Origin: Thermosipho affectus
GTDB lineage: Bacteria > Thermotogota > Thermotogae > Thermotogales > Fervidobacteriaceae
Reading direction: 5' to 3'
DNA: 64,000 bases
Assembly: GCF_001990485.1 (NCBI RefSeq)
Contig: NZ_LBFC01000003.1
Location: 1-64,000, forward strand
Made by a program: the position numbers and the translations under genes. Below, piece by piece: positions 36,431 to 46,565 of this stretch. The notes below the pieces were generated by a model, which saw nothing but the letters and a program-made list of their open reading frames with translations, did not search any database and was not told the origin of the DNA. The first letter of the stretch is position 1; every line of letters begins with the position of its first letter.

Positions 36431-37734
36431 AAGTTCTAGGTCTCATTGTTGAATACAATCCATTTCATAATGGTCATTTGTATCATCTAAACAAAGCAAA
36501 AGAAATAGTAAAACCAGATTTTACCATTGCCGTTATGAGCGGTAACTTTTGTCAACGTGGTGAGCCTGCAATAATCGACAAATTTTCACGTGCAGAAATT
36601 GCACTTAAAAATGGTATTGATGTAGTTTTTGAACTACCTGTTGTTTATGCGCTACAAGATGCCGGAGGTTTTGCATACGGTGCTATTAGTCTTCTTGATA
36701 AATTAAAAACTGTTACTGATATTGTTTTTGGGAGCGAAAGCGCTGACAAACAATTTATAACAGAAGTTGCAAAAACACTTTCGATTAATTCCAAGGAATT
36801 TGATAAATTACTAAAAAAAGAACTTAAAAAAGGCATGTCATTTCCAAATGCCAGAAAATTTGCTTTAAAAGAATTTCTAAAAAAAGATGTAAATTTTATC
36901 AAAAAAATAGAAAATTCAAATGATATACTGGGAATTGAATATGTAAAATCTATACTAAAACTAAATAGTAACATAAAATACAACGTAATCAAAAGAATTG
37001 GTGCAAGATATAATGAATTAAACTTGACAAATAAATATTCATCTGCAACTGCTATTAGAAATGCAATAAAGATGGATAAGGAATTTAAAGAATTTGTACC
37101 GGATTCTTCATATGAGATTTTAAAACATACCTTCTTAAAAGGAAAAGGTCCTGTGTTTTTAGAAGACATGGAACAATTCATACTGACATTTTTGAGATTA
37201 AAAAGAAGAGAAGACCTAAAAAAAACATACAGTTTTAATGAAGGATTAGATCAACGATTCATTAATACAATTAAAAATTCTACAACACTTTCTGAATTTC
37301 TCGATAATGTAAAAACAAAAAGATTTACTTATTCAAGAATTAGAAGGGCAATATTTCACGCAATATTCAATTTTGAAAAAGAGTACATTGATTTTTCAAA
37401 TAAGTTAGGTGTGCAGTACGCCAGAATTCTAGGCTTTACAAGAAAAGGACAAAAATTACTCTCCAAAATCAAAAATGTCTCAAAAATTCCAATAATTTCA
37501 AATCCTTCATTAAAAGACAAAATTTTAAAAAAGGCACTATCTAGTGAAAAATTCGAAATCAACAAATGTTTATTTAATTGGCAATTCGAAAAAGATATCT
37601 TGGCATCAAATATATACACAATGTTTTATCCTAAAAAAACTCAAAGAAAATACGGAGTTGATTTTAGAAAACCAATAATAATTGAGGGAGAAAATGAACG
37701 AAATAATTATCGTTCCGACAGAAAAAGAATGTAA
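36427..37734 (+). CDS. tmcAL: tRNA(Met) cytidine acetate ligase TmcAL
   Basis: 435 residues. The N-terminal EYNPFHNGHLYHL (HxGH nucleotidyl-transfer motif) and MSGNFCQRGEPAIIDKF, and the central SSATAIRNAI, are diagnostic of the YlbM/TmcAL family, which makes N4-acetylcytidine at the wobble base of elongator tRNA-Met using acetate and ATP. The 3' end overlaps the mfd start by 41 bases, in a different frame. Confidence 0.9.
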   Translation: MKVLGLIVEYNPFHNGHLYHLNKAKEIVKPDFTIAVMSGNFCQRGEPAIIDKFSRAEIALKNGIDVVFELPVVYALQDAGGFAYGAISLLDKLKTVTDIVFGSESADKQFITEVAKTLSINSKEFDKLLKKELKKGMSFPNARKFALKEFLKKDVNFIKKIENSNDILGIEYVKSILKLNSNIKYNVIKRIGARYNELNLTNKYSSATAIRNAIKMDKEFKEFVPDSSYEILKHTFLKGKGPVFLEDMEQFILTFLRLKRREDLKKTYSFNEGLDQRFINTIKNSTTLSEFLDNVKTKRFTYSRIRRAIFHAIFNFEKEYIDFSNKLGVQYARILGFTRKGQKLLSKIKNVSKIPIISNPSLKDKILKKALSSEKFEINKCLFNWQFEKDILASNIYTMFYPKKTQRKYGVDFRKPIIIEGENERNNYRSDRKRM

Positions 37735-40393
37735 TATAAACGGGTATTTTCACATTCCATCTTATGATATCTTCCCATTTGAAGAAATAGAAAATTCTTG
37801 GTATGTACGCTCCAAAAGAATATACGCGCTTTATCTTGCACTTGAAGGAAAATTAAAAGCCGTTTCCACACTTTATTCCTTAACAAGATACGTCATGCCG
37901 CCTAATGTTTTCGAAAAATATATTTTTAAATTAAAACCAGGTGATAAACTCAATTCACCTGAAATGTTATTTTCAAATTTAGGATATGAAAGAACATACA
38001 ACGTAACAGAAGGAGGACAATTTTCAATAAGAGGAGATATAATAGATTTTTTTGGTCCCAGTAATATTCCAACTCGTATTGAATTATTTGAAAATACAAT
38101 AGAAGAAATAAGAATATTTGACGTTGCAACCCAAAAAAGTATTAAAAATATCGAATGTGCTCTAATTCTACCGGCCAAAGAATATATTGAAAAAGTAACA
38201 CATGAAACTATCTTAGGCGAAAAATACAACGGTACATTTATAGACTACAATATAGAATTTAAAATAGTAGATAAAAAAAGATGTATTGAAGAATACGTAA
38301 AAAAGGAAAGAGAAATAAGGGAACTTATAATAAATCAAGACTTAAGAAAAAAGTATATAAAATTTTCGGGAATAGATTACACAAAAATTATAACTCTATC
38401 GAAAGAAAGCGACATAGAATTAAAACCTGTAAAATTTGAAAAAGAAATTAATTCCATACCAGTTATAAGCGAAGAAGAGTTCGAAATGGGAGAACTAGTC
38501 GTACATAAAGAATACGGTATAGCAAGATTTGAAGGTACTACAAAAATATTACAAAAAGGTCTTGAAAGAGAATTTCTAATACTTCAATTTAAAGATTCAA
38601 AACTATTTGTACCAACTGATAGATTAGATTTAATCCAAAAATATATTGGGGCAAAAGATACCATACAATTAGATAGTCTGAAAAAAAATAACTGGCAAAA
38701 AAAGGTTAAAAAAGTTAGAAAAGAAATTCAAAATACAGTAAAAGAACTCCTGAGATTAAATGCACTAAGAAAAAAAACAAAAGGGTTATCACTTCCAGGA
38801 GATCCTGAACTTGAAAAAGAGTTTGCAAAAACTTTTCCACACATTGAAACAGAAGATCAGCTAAAGGCTATAGAAGAAGTAAATAATGACTTAATGTTAG
38901 ATAAAAACATGGATAGACTTATTGCTGGAGACGCCGGTTATGGAAAAACAGAAGTTGCCATGCGCGCTGCTTTTAAAACTGTTGTTTCTGGAAAACAAGT
39001 AGCAGTTTTAGTTCCGACGACTGTACTTGCAAGACAACACTTTGAAACATTTAAAAAAAGGGTTGAAAAATTTGGAATAAAGGTAGAACTATTCGACAGC
39101 TCTCTTACCCAAAAACAAAAGGAAAAAGTTAAAGAAAATATAAAAAAGGGAATCACAGATATTGTAATAGGAACACATGGAATTATCTCTTCGATAAAAT
39201 TCTCCGATTTGGGACTTTTAATAATAGATGAAGAACAAAAATTTGGTGTCCATCAAAAAGAGGCATTTAAAAAAGTAAGAATAAATTTGAACATCCTTTC
39301 AATGAGTGCTACACCAATTCCGCGTACTCTACATATGGCATTAAGTGGTCTTAAAGACATGTCCATTTTAAAAACTCCACCTATTGGAAGAAAAAATATA
39401 CAAGTTTTTGTGAGTAAATTTGATGAAAAAATTACTAGACATGCTATCTTAAGAGAAATAAACAGAGGAGGTCAAGTAATCTACGTACACAACAGGGTAA
39501 ACTCCATTGAAGAAGTAGCAAATAATCTTAAAAAGATAGTTCCAGAAGTAAAAATAGATATTATCCACGGCCAATTACCAAAAAGAAAAATGGAAAAAGT
39601 TATAAAGGAATTTTACAATGGGAAATTAGATGTACTTGTTTCAACATCTATTATTGAAAATGGAGTTGATATACCAAATGCAAACACATTAATAGTTGAC
39701 GATGCTCACAGATATGGCCTTTCACAACTTTATCAACTAAGAGGCAGAGTGGGAAGATCAAAAAAAAGGGCATTTGCATACTTTTTTTATCCAGAAAAAA
39801 TAAATAAGGTTGCAACAGAAAGGCTTAAGGCAATTAAAGAAATTATGGGACCGGGAAGTGGTTTTCAAATAGCTTTAAAAGATATGGAAATAAGGGGAAT
39901 TGGAAATATTTTGGGACTTGAACAACACGGCTTTATAAATGAAATAGGCTTAAATTATTATTTTGAAATATTAGATGAAGTATTGTCAAATATGGAAGGA
40001 AAAATACAATCAAAAGTAACTACAGAATTGTTAGGAATGAAAGGTTCAATTGTTATTCCAGATAATTATGTAAATGATCCTGTTGAAAGGCTCAGACTCT
40101 ATAGAAGAATTTCTTCTTTTTCTAATGAAAATGAAATAAATGAAATATACGATGAATTTAAAGATAGATTTGGAACACCTCCTCAAAGTGTTTTAAATCT
40201 TCTAAAATATGCCAAAATAAGAATTTTAGCTTCAAAAAAAGGGATTTCAAAGATTATCTTTAAAGATGAAGCAATAATTGCATACACAAACGACAACTTA
40301 AAAATTGACCTTCCTCATATATATAACGAAAGAGAAAAATCATATATAATATACTCAGATGAAGAAACGTTTCTAAAATTTTTGCAGAAATAA
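37694..40393 (+). CDS. mfd: Transcription-repair coupling factor Mfd, short form
   Basis: 899 residues against about 1150 in most bacteria. The N-terminal UvrB-homology module is heavily reduced (about 1-240). Then come the RNA-polymerase interaction domain (GELVVHKEYGIARFEG, about 262-277), the translocase with Walker A GDAGYGKTE, the DEEQKFGVHQKE box, MSATPIPRTLHMALSG and RGRVGRS, and a C-terminal TRCF domain. Mfd removes stalled RNA polymerase and recruits excision repair. The ATG at 37694 is preceded by GAGGGAG; the TTG at 37682 is less likely. Confidence 0.9.
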   Translation: MNEIIIVPTEKECNINGYFHIPSYDIFPFEEIENSWYVRSKRIYALYLALEGKLKAVSTLYSLTRYVMPPNVFEKYIFKLKPGDKLNSPEMLFSNLGYERTYNVTEGGQFSIRGDIIDFFGPSNIPTRIELFENTIEEIRIFDVATQKSIKNIECALILPAKEYIEKVTHETILGEKYNGTFIDYNIEFKIVDKKRCIEEYVKKEREIRELIINQDLRKKYIKFSGIDYTKIITLSKESDIELKPVKFEKEINSIPVISEEEFEMGELVVHKEYGIARFEGTTKILQKGLEREFLILQFKDSKLFVPTDRLDLIQKYIGAKDTIQLDSLKKNNWQKKVKKVRKEIQNTVKELLRLNALRKKTKGLSLPGDPELEKEFAKTFPHIETEDQLKAIEEVNNDLMLDKNMDRLIAGDAGYGKTEVAMRAAFKTVVSGKQVAVLVPTTVLARQHFETFKKRVEKFGIKVELFDSSLTQKQKEKVKENIKKGITDIVIGTHGIISSIKFSDLGLLIIDEEQKFGVHQKEAFKKVRINLNILSMSATPIPRTLHMALSGLKDMSILKTPPIGRKNIQVFVSKFDEKITRHAILREINRGGQVIYVHNRVNSIEEVANNLKKIVPEVKIDIIHGQLPKRKMEKVIKEFYNGKLDVLVSTSIIENGVDIPNANTLIVDDAHRYGLSQLYQLRGRVGRSKKRAFAYFFYPEKINKVATERLKAIKEIMGPGSGFQIALKDMEIRGIGNILGLEQHGFINEIGLNYYFEILDEVLSNMEGKIQSKVTTELLGMKGSIVIPDNYVNDPVERLRLYRRISSFSNENEINEIYDEFKDRFGTPPQSVLNLLKYAKIRILASKKGISKIIFKDEAIIAYTNDNLKIDLPHIYNEREKSYIIYSDEETFLKFLQK

Positions 40394-40515
40394 AGGAGAT
40401 CTTTTCCTAAAAAATACTAAAAATCTTTTTGATTGGATACTCTACATTATAGCTTTTCTCTATTTTGAAAAAAGCCTTAAGCTAAATAAAAAAATTTGAA
40501 ATTTTTCAAAAAAGA

Positions 40516-41586
40516 TTACTTAGAAATTTTATTCCTCATAGAATTTATACTATCTATTATTGCCGTAGCACGCTTTTCTCCTATACCTTCAACCTCTTTT
40601 AATGCAGAAAAATCAGCGTTACTCAAGGAAAAGACATTTCCAAATGCCTTGACCACATTGTGCGTTATATTCATTGGGATCTTTGCCACATTTCTCAACA
40701 ACCTATATCCCCTTGATTGTACATGATAATCACTTAATTGATTTATATTTGCAATGTCATCATATCCCAGCAACCTTGACGTAGATATTGGCCTTCTTTC
40801 TTTATAATTTTTTAAAGTACTTATTATTTGTTCTACTACATCTTCATCTTCTATATCTTCTTTGTAATAATCCAATATAAGGTTTTTGATTATATCTTCA
40901 ATATCAACCATTATTTCTTCCAGTTGCATTGATGCTAACCTTCCCTCAACTCCGAGTTCTATTACATAAGGATCTATTTCCTCTCTAATTTTCAAAATTT
41001 CAATGCCCTTGTTTATAATTTCAACCACATCGATTAAATTGACTCTGTTTTCAATTTCAAGAATATCTAAATTCAGAATCATTTTATCAAAATTTTGTCT
41101 GTATTTTTCCAGTGTATTTAATGCTTGATTAACTCTCGTAATTAAAAAGTTAATATCGTTAATTATATACCTGTAATTTTTGTAATACAAACTAATAATG
41201 TTCCTTCTTTTTGATACAGCAATCACCAATTCTCCTATCTGCTTTGCCACTCTCTCTGCAGTTCTATGCCGTGTACCAGTTTCACTAGTTGGTATACTTG
41301 CATCTGGCACAAGATGCACATTTGCAGCAAGTATTTTTGTTACATTATCATCTACCAAAATTGCACCATCCATCTTTGCAAGTTCATACAGTTTTTCTGG
41401 CATAAAAGGTATATCAAGCTTAAACCCTGCCTGAAAAATTTCCTCATTTTCTTTAAATTTTTCCTCGGGAATAAATACAATTAAAGCACCAAAATTTGCC
41501 AAAACTATATCATCTAATGCCTTTCTGAGTTTTGTACCTGGTGCTAGCAACTTTATTTTCGAAACCAACTCTTGCGGAATAGACAT
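40516..41586 (-). CDS. disA: DNA integrity scanning diadenylate cyclase DisA
   Basis: 356 residues. The DAC domain has DGAILVDD (73-80) and SETGTRHRTAER (101-112, the RHR motif), so it should make cyclic di-AMP from two ATP. A helical linker follows, then a C-terminal helix-hairpin-helix (LKEVEGIGEKRATAIIDSI, about 328-346) that binds branched DNA. Full length for the family. Convergent with mfd; I see no strong terminator in the 122-base gap. Confidence 0.95.
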   Translation of the reverse strand: MSIPQELVSKIKLLAPGTKLRKALDDIVLANFGALIVFIPEEKFKENEEIFQAGFKLDIPFMPEKLYELAKMDGAILVDDNVTKILAANVHLVPDASIPTSETGTRHRTAERVAKQIGELVIAVSKRRNIISLYYKNYRYIINDINFLITRVNQALNTLEKYRQNFDKMILNLDILEIENRVNLIDVVEIINKGIEILKIREEIDPYVIELGVEGRLASMQLEEIMVDIEDIIKNLILDYYKEDIEDEDVVEQIISTLKNYKERRPISTSRLLGYDDIANINQLSDYHVQSRGYRLLRNVAKIPMNITHNVVKAFGNVFSLSNADFSALKEVEGIGEKRATAIIDSINSMRNKISK

Positions 41587-41629
41587 AAAACCCCACCTTG
41601 TATTTTTTTACACAAAAAGATTATAACAT

Positions 41630-41658
41630 AAAAAAACGTGCTTGGTAAAACCAAGCAC
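41630..41658. terminator. Terminator of the pdxT-ended operon
   Basis: Stem GTGCTTGGT (41638-41646) with ACCAAGCAC (41650-41658), loop AAA. On the minus strand it is followed by seven T; on the plus strand by TTTTATTTT. It begins two bases after the pdxT stop. Confidence 0.88.
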
Positions 41659-41660
41659 TT

Positions 41661-42224
41661 TTATTTTACCATATTTAAGAAATATTTGTGTACTCTAGTA
41701 TCATCAGTCAATTCAGGATGAAAAGATGCCACAAGAACATTCTTTTGTCTTAACAAAATTGGCGAATTTTCATAAGTTGATAAAACTTCCACATCGTTTC
41801 CATAACCCACAACCTTTGGAGCTCTTATAAACACCGCCTTATATGCCTTTTCAAATCCTTTTATTTCAACTTCCGTTTCAAAACTGTCAACCTGTCTTCC
41901 ATATGCATTTCTCTCAACCTTTATATCTATGACTTTTAGGGAATCCTGTTTGAAATTTACCACTTCTTTCGAAAGTAATATCATACCTGCACATGTACCA
42001 AAAACTGGAAAACCATTTGAAATTCTTTCTCTTAATTTTTCATACAAATTTACCATCTTCATTATTCTTATCATCGTAGTAGATTCCCCACCTGGTATAA
42101 CCAATCCATTAACTTCATCCAAATCTTCGGGTTTTCTGACTATCAAAACCTCCACACCAAGTCTTTCAAGCATTTGTTTGTGTTCTCTAAAATCTCCCTG
42201 TATTCCAGAAACTCCTATTTTCAA
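41661..42224 (-). CDS. pdxT: Pyridoxal 5'-phosphate synthase glutaminase subunit PdxT
   Basis: 187 residues. Class I glutaminase with GGESTT, the nucleophile Cys in [10 protein letters not shown] (about 76-85) and a C-terminal SFHPELTDD with the catalytic His and Glu. It supplies ammonia to PdxS. The start lies one base after the pdxS stop. Last gene of the long minus-strand operon. Confidence 0.95.
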   Translation of the reverse strand: MKIGVSGIQGDFREHKQMLERLGVEVLIVRKPEDLDEVNGLVIPGGESTTMIRIMKMVNLYEKLRERISNGFPVFGTCAGMILLSKEVVNFKQDSLKVIDIKVERNAYGRQVDSFETEVEIKGFEKAYKAVFIRAPKVVGYGNDVEVLSTYENSPILLRQKNVLVASFHPELTDDTRVHKYFLNMVK

Positions 42225-42225
42225 A

Positions 42226-43104
42226 TTACCATCCCCTCTCTTGGAGTCTCACATCAAGCTCCTCTATTTCAATCCCCTCCATTGGTTGACCTATATCTTC
42301 TGAAATTTTCAACAACATTTCTGGATCATTCCAATACGTTACAGCCATAACTATTGCCTTTGCCATTTTAGCCGGATCTTTAGATTTAAATATACCACTT
42401 CCAACAAATACCCCATCAGCTCCCAACATCATCATCAAAGCTGCATCCGCAGGAGTGGCAACTCCCCCAGCTGCAAAATTAACAACGGGCAGCCTTCCAA
42501 GCTCTTTTATCTTTGCTACCAAATTAACTGGTGCACCTATATTTTTTGCAAAAGTTACAAGTTCTTCGTCTGGCATGTTTTTAACCATTCTAATCTCATC
42601 CATAACTGTTCTCATGTGCTTTACGGCTTCAACAACATTTCCCGTACCTGCTTCACCTTTCGTTCTAATCATTGCAGCACCTTCCGCAATTCTTCTCAAA
42701 GCTTCTCCTAAGTTTCTTGCTCCACAAACAAATGGCACATTAAAATCCCATTTATTTATATGATATTTATCATCAGCTGGTGTAAGCACTTCTGATTCAT
42801 CTATAAAATCAACTCCCAAAGTCTCTAAAATTCTTGCTTCTGCAATATGTCCAATTCTCACTTTAGCCATAACTGGAATTGAAACTGCTTCCATAATTTC
42901 TTTAATTTTAGAAATACTTGCCATCCTTGCAACTCCACCTGCTTTTCTTATATCAGCAGGCACTCTCTCCAAAGCCATTACCGCTACTGCACCAGCTTCT
43001 TCTGCAATTTTTGCTTGTTCTGCAGTTGTAACATCCATGATTACTCCACCTTTAAACATCTCTGCAAATCCTTCTTTAACCATCCATGTTCCCTTTTCAT
43101 TCAT
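42226..43104 (-). CDS. pdxS: Pyridoxal 5'-phosphate synthase subunit PdxS
   Basis: 292 residues, TIM barrel. The active-site Lys is in [14 protein letters not shown] and a second conserved segment is [17 protein letters not shown]. It builds PLP from ribose-5-phosphate, glyceraldehyde-3-phosphate and ammonia. The ATG at 43104 with GGAGGTG is chosen over 43119. It follows the mutase gene after 16 bases. Confidence 0.96.
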   Translation of the reverse strand: MNEKGTWMVKEGFAEMFKGGVIMDVTTAEQAKIAEEAGAVAVMALERVPADIRKAGGVARMASISKIKEIMEAVSIPVMAKVRIGHIAEARILETLGVDFIDESEVLTPADDKYHINKWDFNVPFVCGARNLGEALRRIAEGAAMIRTKGEAGTGNVVEAVKHMRTVMDEIRMVKNMPDEELVTFAKNIGAPVNLVAKIKELGRLPVVNFAAGGVATPADAALMMMLGADGVFVGSGIFKSKDPAKMAKAIVMAVTYWNDPEMLLKISEDIGQPMEGIEIEELDVRLQERGW

Positions 43105-43120
43105 TTTAAACACCTCCAAA

Positions 43121-44800
43121 TCATATTATTATTGTCTCCGTATATTCTCCAAACACTCCCCTTAACGCATTACTAATTTCCCCCACAGTTGCATAAGATT
43201 TTACTGCTTCAATAATATAGGGCATCAAATTTTCATCAGAAGATGCCGCTTTTTTTACATTTAAAAGCGCTTTTTTTACTTTTTCGTTATCTCTTTTTTC
43301 TTTTAACTTCTTCAATTTTGCTTTTTGCTTTTCCTCAAGTTCCGGTTTTACCTTTAACACCTCTTTTTGTGATAAATCCTCTTCTATTTGGAATTTATTT
43401 ACCCCCACTATTATTTCTTCCCCATTCTCTATAGAAAGCTGCATTTTGTACGCACTTTCATGTATTTCCTTTTGTACATAACCCGTTTCAATAGCCTTGA
43501 CCATTCCACCCATTGCATCTATCTTTTCAATATACTTCATTGCCTCTTCTTCTATTTTGTTTGTCAAAGATTCAATAACATAAGAACCACCAAGTGGATC
43601 TATGGTATCTGCAACGCCAGATTCATACGCAATAATCTGCTGTGTCCTCAATGCAATTCTAACTGATTCTTCAGTTGGTAAACCTAATGCTTCATCATAA
43701 CTATTGGTATGGAGCGACTGTGTACCACCTAACACAGCAGCAAGCGCTTGTAAAGTTACCCTTATTATGTTATTTAAAGGTTGTTGTGCAGTTAATGTTG
43801 ATCCACCTGTTTGAGTATGAAATCTCAACATCATTGCTTTCTCATTTGTAACACCAAATCTCTCCTTCATAATCTTTGCCCAAAGCCTTCTTGCAGCCCT
43901 AAACTTTGCTATTTCCTCAAGGAAATTATTATGCGCTGCAAAGAAGAAAGAAAGTCTTCTTCCAAACACATTTGGATCTAATCCTGCTTTAATTGCAGTT
44001 TCCACATAAGCAATAGCATCTGCAAGCGTAAATGCTACTTCTTGTACTGCTGTGGACCCAGCTTCTCTTATATGATAACCACTAATACTTATCGGATTCC
44101 ATTTTGGCATATTCTTGGAACAGAATTCAAATATATCTGTTATTATTCTCATAGAAGGTTGTGGTGGGAAGATATATGTTCCTCTTGCAATGTATTCTTT
44201 TAATATATCATTTTGAATTGTACCAGATAATTTTTCCATTGGAACTCCTTGTTTTTCTGCAACTGCAATATACATCGCAAGAAGAATTGAAGCAGTACTA
44301 TTTATAGTCATTGAAGTGCTAACTTTATCAAGTGGTATCCCATCAAAAAGCACTTCCATATCTTCCAGTGAATCTATAGCAACACCTACTTTTCCAACCT
44401 CACCTTCGGCCATTGGATCATCTGAATCATATCCTATTTGAGTTGGTAAGTCAAAAGCAACAGACAACCCCATCTGACCTTGTTCTAGCAAATATTTATA
44501 CCTCTCATTTGATTCTTCTGCTGTTCCAAATCCCGCGTACTGTCTCATAGTCCAAAACCTTGCCCTGTACATAGTAGGTTGAACTCCTCTTGTGAAAGGA
44601 TAACTACCGGGAAATCCTAGATCTTCTAAGTAATTAAACCCCTCAATATCAACCGGAGTATACAACCTTCTAAATTCATATCCAGAAGTAGATTTAAATT
44701 CACTCTTTCTTTCTGGAAACCTCTCAACGGCCTTTTTTACTTTTTCTTCATAATCTTTCATTTTTGTCTCTATTTCTTTTAGTTTTTCTTCATCGAACAT
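43121..44800 (-). CDS. Methylmalonyl-CoA mutase, large (catalytic) subunit
   Basis: 559 residues. TIM-barrel mutase domain with [55 protein letters not shown] and [14 protein letters not shown], all typical of the archaeal/bacterial split methylmalonyl-CoA mutase. It ends without the C-terminal cobalamin-binding domain (no DxHxxG), so a separate small subunit is needed and is not in this window. The enzyme interconverts succinyl-CoA and methylmalonyl-CoA. Related isobutyryl- or ethylmalonyl-CoA mutases cannot be excluded. The ATG at 44800 follows GGAGGTC. Confidence 0.88.
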   Translation of the reverse strand: MFDEEKLKEIETKMKDYEEKVKKAVERFPERKSEFKSTSGYEFRRLYTPVDIEGFNYLEDLGFPGSYPFTRGVQPTMYRARFWTMRQYAGFGTAEESNERYKYLLEQGQMGLSVAFDLPTQIGYDSDDPMAEGEVGKVGVAIDSLEDMEVLFDGIPLDKVSTSMTINSTASILLAMYIAVAEKQGVPMEKLSGTIQNDILKEYIARGTYIFPPQPSMRIITDIFEFCSKNMPKWNPISISGYHIREAGSTAVQEVAFTLADAIAYVETAIKAGLDPNVFGRRLSFFFAAHNNFLEEIAKFRAARRLWAKIMKERFGVTNEKAMMLRFHTQTGGSTLTAQQPLNNIIRVTLQALAAVLGGTQSLHTNSYDEALGLPTEESVRIALRTQQIIAYESGVADTIDPLGGSYVIESLTNKIEEEAMKYIEKIDAMGGMVKAIETGYVQKEIHESAYKMQLSIENGEEIIVGVNKFQIEEDLSQKEVLKVKPELEEKQKAKLKKLKEKRDNEKVKKALLNVKKAASSDENLMPYIIEAVKSYATVGEISNALRGVFGEYTETIII

Positions 44801-44833
44801 ATTTTGACCTCCTTGTATTGTCTTACACAAATA

Positions 44834-45472
44834 TTATCCAATATCTTTTTTAATCTGTCTATAACCGTTTAAATACTTATTTCTCAGTATAACCGCGTCT
44901 TCATAACTAATTGTCGAAAAATTTCCAATATTCAAAGTATATAAATATATTTCAGCTGTCTTTTCACAAACTAAGCTTGCAGTCAATGCTTCATCAATAT
45001 CAAAACCTACTGTAATTAGCCCGTGGTTTTTTAATATAACTGCATTGTTATCAGAAAGAGCATCTACAACATTTTTTGCAAGTTCAATACTTCCAGGAAG
45101 AGCGTATTCTGAAACTTTAATTTCTGGTCCTAAAATCATAACTGCATCTTCTATCAATGGGGGTATTTCACTTGATACTACTGAAACAGTGGTCGAAAAC
45201 ACAGGATGCGTATGGACTATTGCATTAACATCTTTGCGATTCTTATAAATTTCCAAATGCGTCGGAAGTTCTGAGGAAGGTTTCAAACCATCAATCAAAC
45301 GCCCATTAAAATCAACAACACTTATCATTTCTTCTTTCAACTTATCATACGGTATACCTGATGGCGTTATATAAACATAATCTTTATCCCTAATTGAAAC
45401 ATTTCCCCAAGTTCCTTTAACTAATCCATTTTCCACAATAAATCTAACAGCTCTTAATATCTCTTCTTTCAT
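44834..45472 (-). CDS. Class II aldolase/adducin family protein
   Basis: 212 residues, with the zinc-binding VHTHP and KNHG motifs and an N-terminal GTWGNVSIRD. It is related to L-fuculose-phosphate aldolase, L-ribulose-5-phosphate 4-epimerase and methylthioribulose-phosphate dehydratase. It probably acts on a sugar phosphate, but no other gene of those pathways is nearby. The ATG overlaps the stop of the small helical gene upstream (ATGA). Confidence 0.82.
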   Translation of the reverse strand: MKEEILRAVRFIVENGLVKGTWGNVSIRDKDYVYITPSGIPYDKLKEEMISVVDFNGRLIDGLKPSSELPTHLEIYKNRKDVNAIVHTHPVFSTTVSVVSSEIPPLIEDAVMILGPEIKVSEYALPGSIELAKNVVDALSDNNAVILKNHGLITVGFDIDEALTASLVCEKTAEIYLYTLNIGNFSTISYEDAVILRNKYLNGYRQIKKDIG

Positions 45473-45771
45473 CCTTTTCCTTTAAACCTCCCACCTTCAT
45501 TTTCTAAGCCAAAGATATTACCATACCCTTTCAAGGCTTTTTCGCCAGCTTTTAAATCTTTGGCTTGAACTTTTAATTTATCTATAATTTTTTTTATCTT
45601 TTTCTTTCGTATTTGATCCTTTTCATAAATCAATTTTAACACTTCTTTTGGAAGTTTAGAATTTATAAATTTTTCACGTTCATCAAGTAACTTATTTAAC
45701 AATTCAAAATCTTCTTTTTCAATACACTCATCTATCTTTCTTTCTAAATCTAGTAACTTTTCAAATTCCAA
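45469..45771 (-). CDS. Small helical protein of unknown function
   Basis: 100 residues, almost entirely predicted helix (two long charged helices about 1-70) with a glycine-rich tail (GYGNIFGLENEGGRFKGKG). The layout recalls flagellar export chaperones of the FlgN/FliT type, but I cannot confirm it. The TTG at 45771 has GGGAGGT at correct spacing. It overlaps the AcpS-FolK gene upstream by 22 bases and the aldolase gene downstream by four. Confidence 0.6.
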   Translation of the reverse strand: MEFEKLLDLERKIDECIEKEDFELLNKLLDEREKFINSKLPKEVLKLIYEKDQIRKKKIKKIIDKLKVQAKDLKAGEKALKGYGNIFGLENEGGRFKGKG

Positions 45772-46565
45772 TGTATTACCTCCCAATCTTTTTCAAAACT
45801 ATCCGCAAAAGACTTCATCGAAATATTTGCTACGGGATGTTTGAAATTTTCCAATATCTCTGCCATAGGAACCACAAAAAAACTTCTTTTTTCAAAATCA
45901 TAATGTGGAACTTTCAAATTTTCCATATCAACAACCAAATTACCGTAAAACAAGATATCAATATCTATGATCCTTGGGCCCCATTTTATCGTCCTTTTTC
46001 TTCCCATATTATTTTCTATCTTCAATAACTTATTCAAAAGCTTCAATGGCGATAAATCTGTATCAATTTCCACAACAATATTGTAAAAATCATCTTGCTC
46101 TGTATATCCATAAGGCTTTGTAACATAAATGCTTGATACTTTTAATATCTTTAAATTTCTTTTTTCCAGTAAAGTCAAAGCATCTATTAAATTCCTTTCC
46201 TTGTCTCCTATATTTGTTCCCAATCCTAAAAAAACTTTCCCAAATTGACGTTCCAAAATAACAGTGGAAAAGGCAAATGTATCATGCGATAATGATATGT
46301 GACAAAAATTAAATCCTCCAAAATCTTTGTGAAAAATAACATAAGGTTTTCCACGTTTATTGTTCAAGATTGAAATATCTTTAAAAGAATTACCGTCAAT
46401 TCCTGTCCCAAGGGCCTTAAAAAAAGATTCCTTTAGAGAAAAACGCCCAGCTATATATTGGGCGTTTAATTTTTCTTTCTTTTCTATTTCAGTTAAAACT
46501 CTATTTGCTACCTTCTCTGAAACACGCTTAATATTAACAATATCTGTACCTAATCCAATAATCAA
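45750..46565 (-). CDS. Fused holo-ACP synthase and HPPK (AcpS-FolK)
   Basis: 271 residues with two enzyme domains. Residues 1 to about 107 form a compact AcpS (GLGTDIVNIKRV; AGRFSLKESFFKALGTG; GKPY; ISLSHD), which attaches phosphopantetheine to acyl carrier protein. Residues about 109-271 form HPPK/FolK (GLGTNIGDKERNL; KPYGYTEQDDFYN; KWGPRIIDIDILFYG), which pyrophosphorylates hydroxymethyl-dihydropterin in folate synthesis. There is no stop or frameshift between them. The TTG start overlaps the carboxyltransferase stop by four bases, with GGAGGTT upstream. No other folate genes are adjacent. Confidence 0.85.
   Translation of the reverse strand: MIIGLGTDIVNIKRVSEKVANRVLTEIEKKEKLNAQYIAGRFSLKESFFKALGTGIDGNSFKDISILNNKRGKPYVIFHKDFGGFNFCHISLSHDTFAFSTVILERQFGKVFLGLGTNIGDKERNLIDALTLLEKRNLKILKVSSIYVTKPYGYTEQDDFYNIVVEIDTDLSPLKLLNKLLKIENNMGRKRTIKWGPRIIDIDILFYGNLVVDMENLKVPHYDFEKRSFFVVPMAEILENFKHPVANISMKSFADSFEKDWEVIHWNLKSY

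Noticed and set aside
40394-40515. Terminator between mfd and disA
   Set aside because: Only a weak TAGCTT/AAGCTA dyad with a long loop is visible; no stem followed by a T run that I would call.
43121-44800. Truncated (broken) methylmalonyl-CoA mutase
   Set aside because: The missing cobalamin domain is normal for the split two-subunit form; the reading frame and C-terminus look intact.
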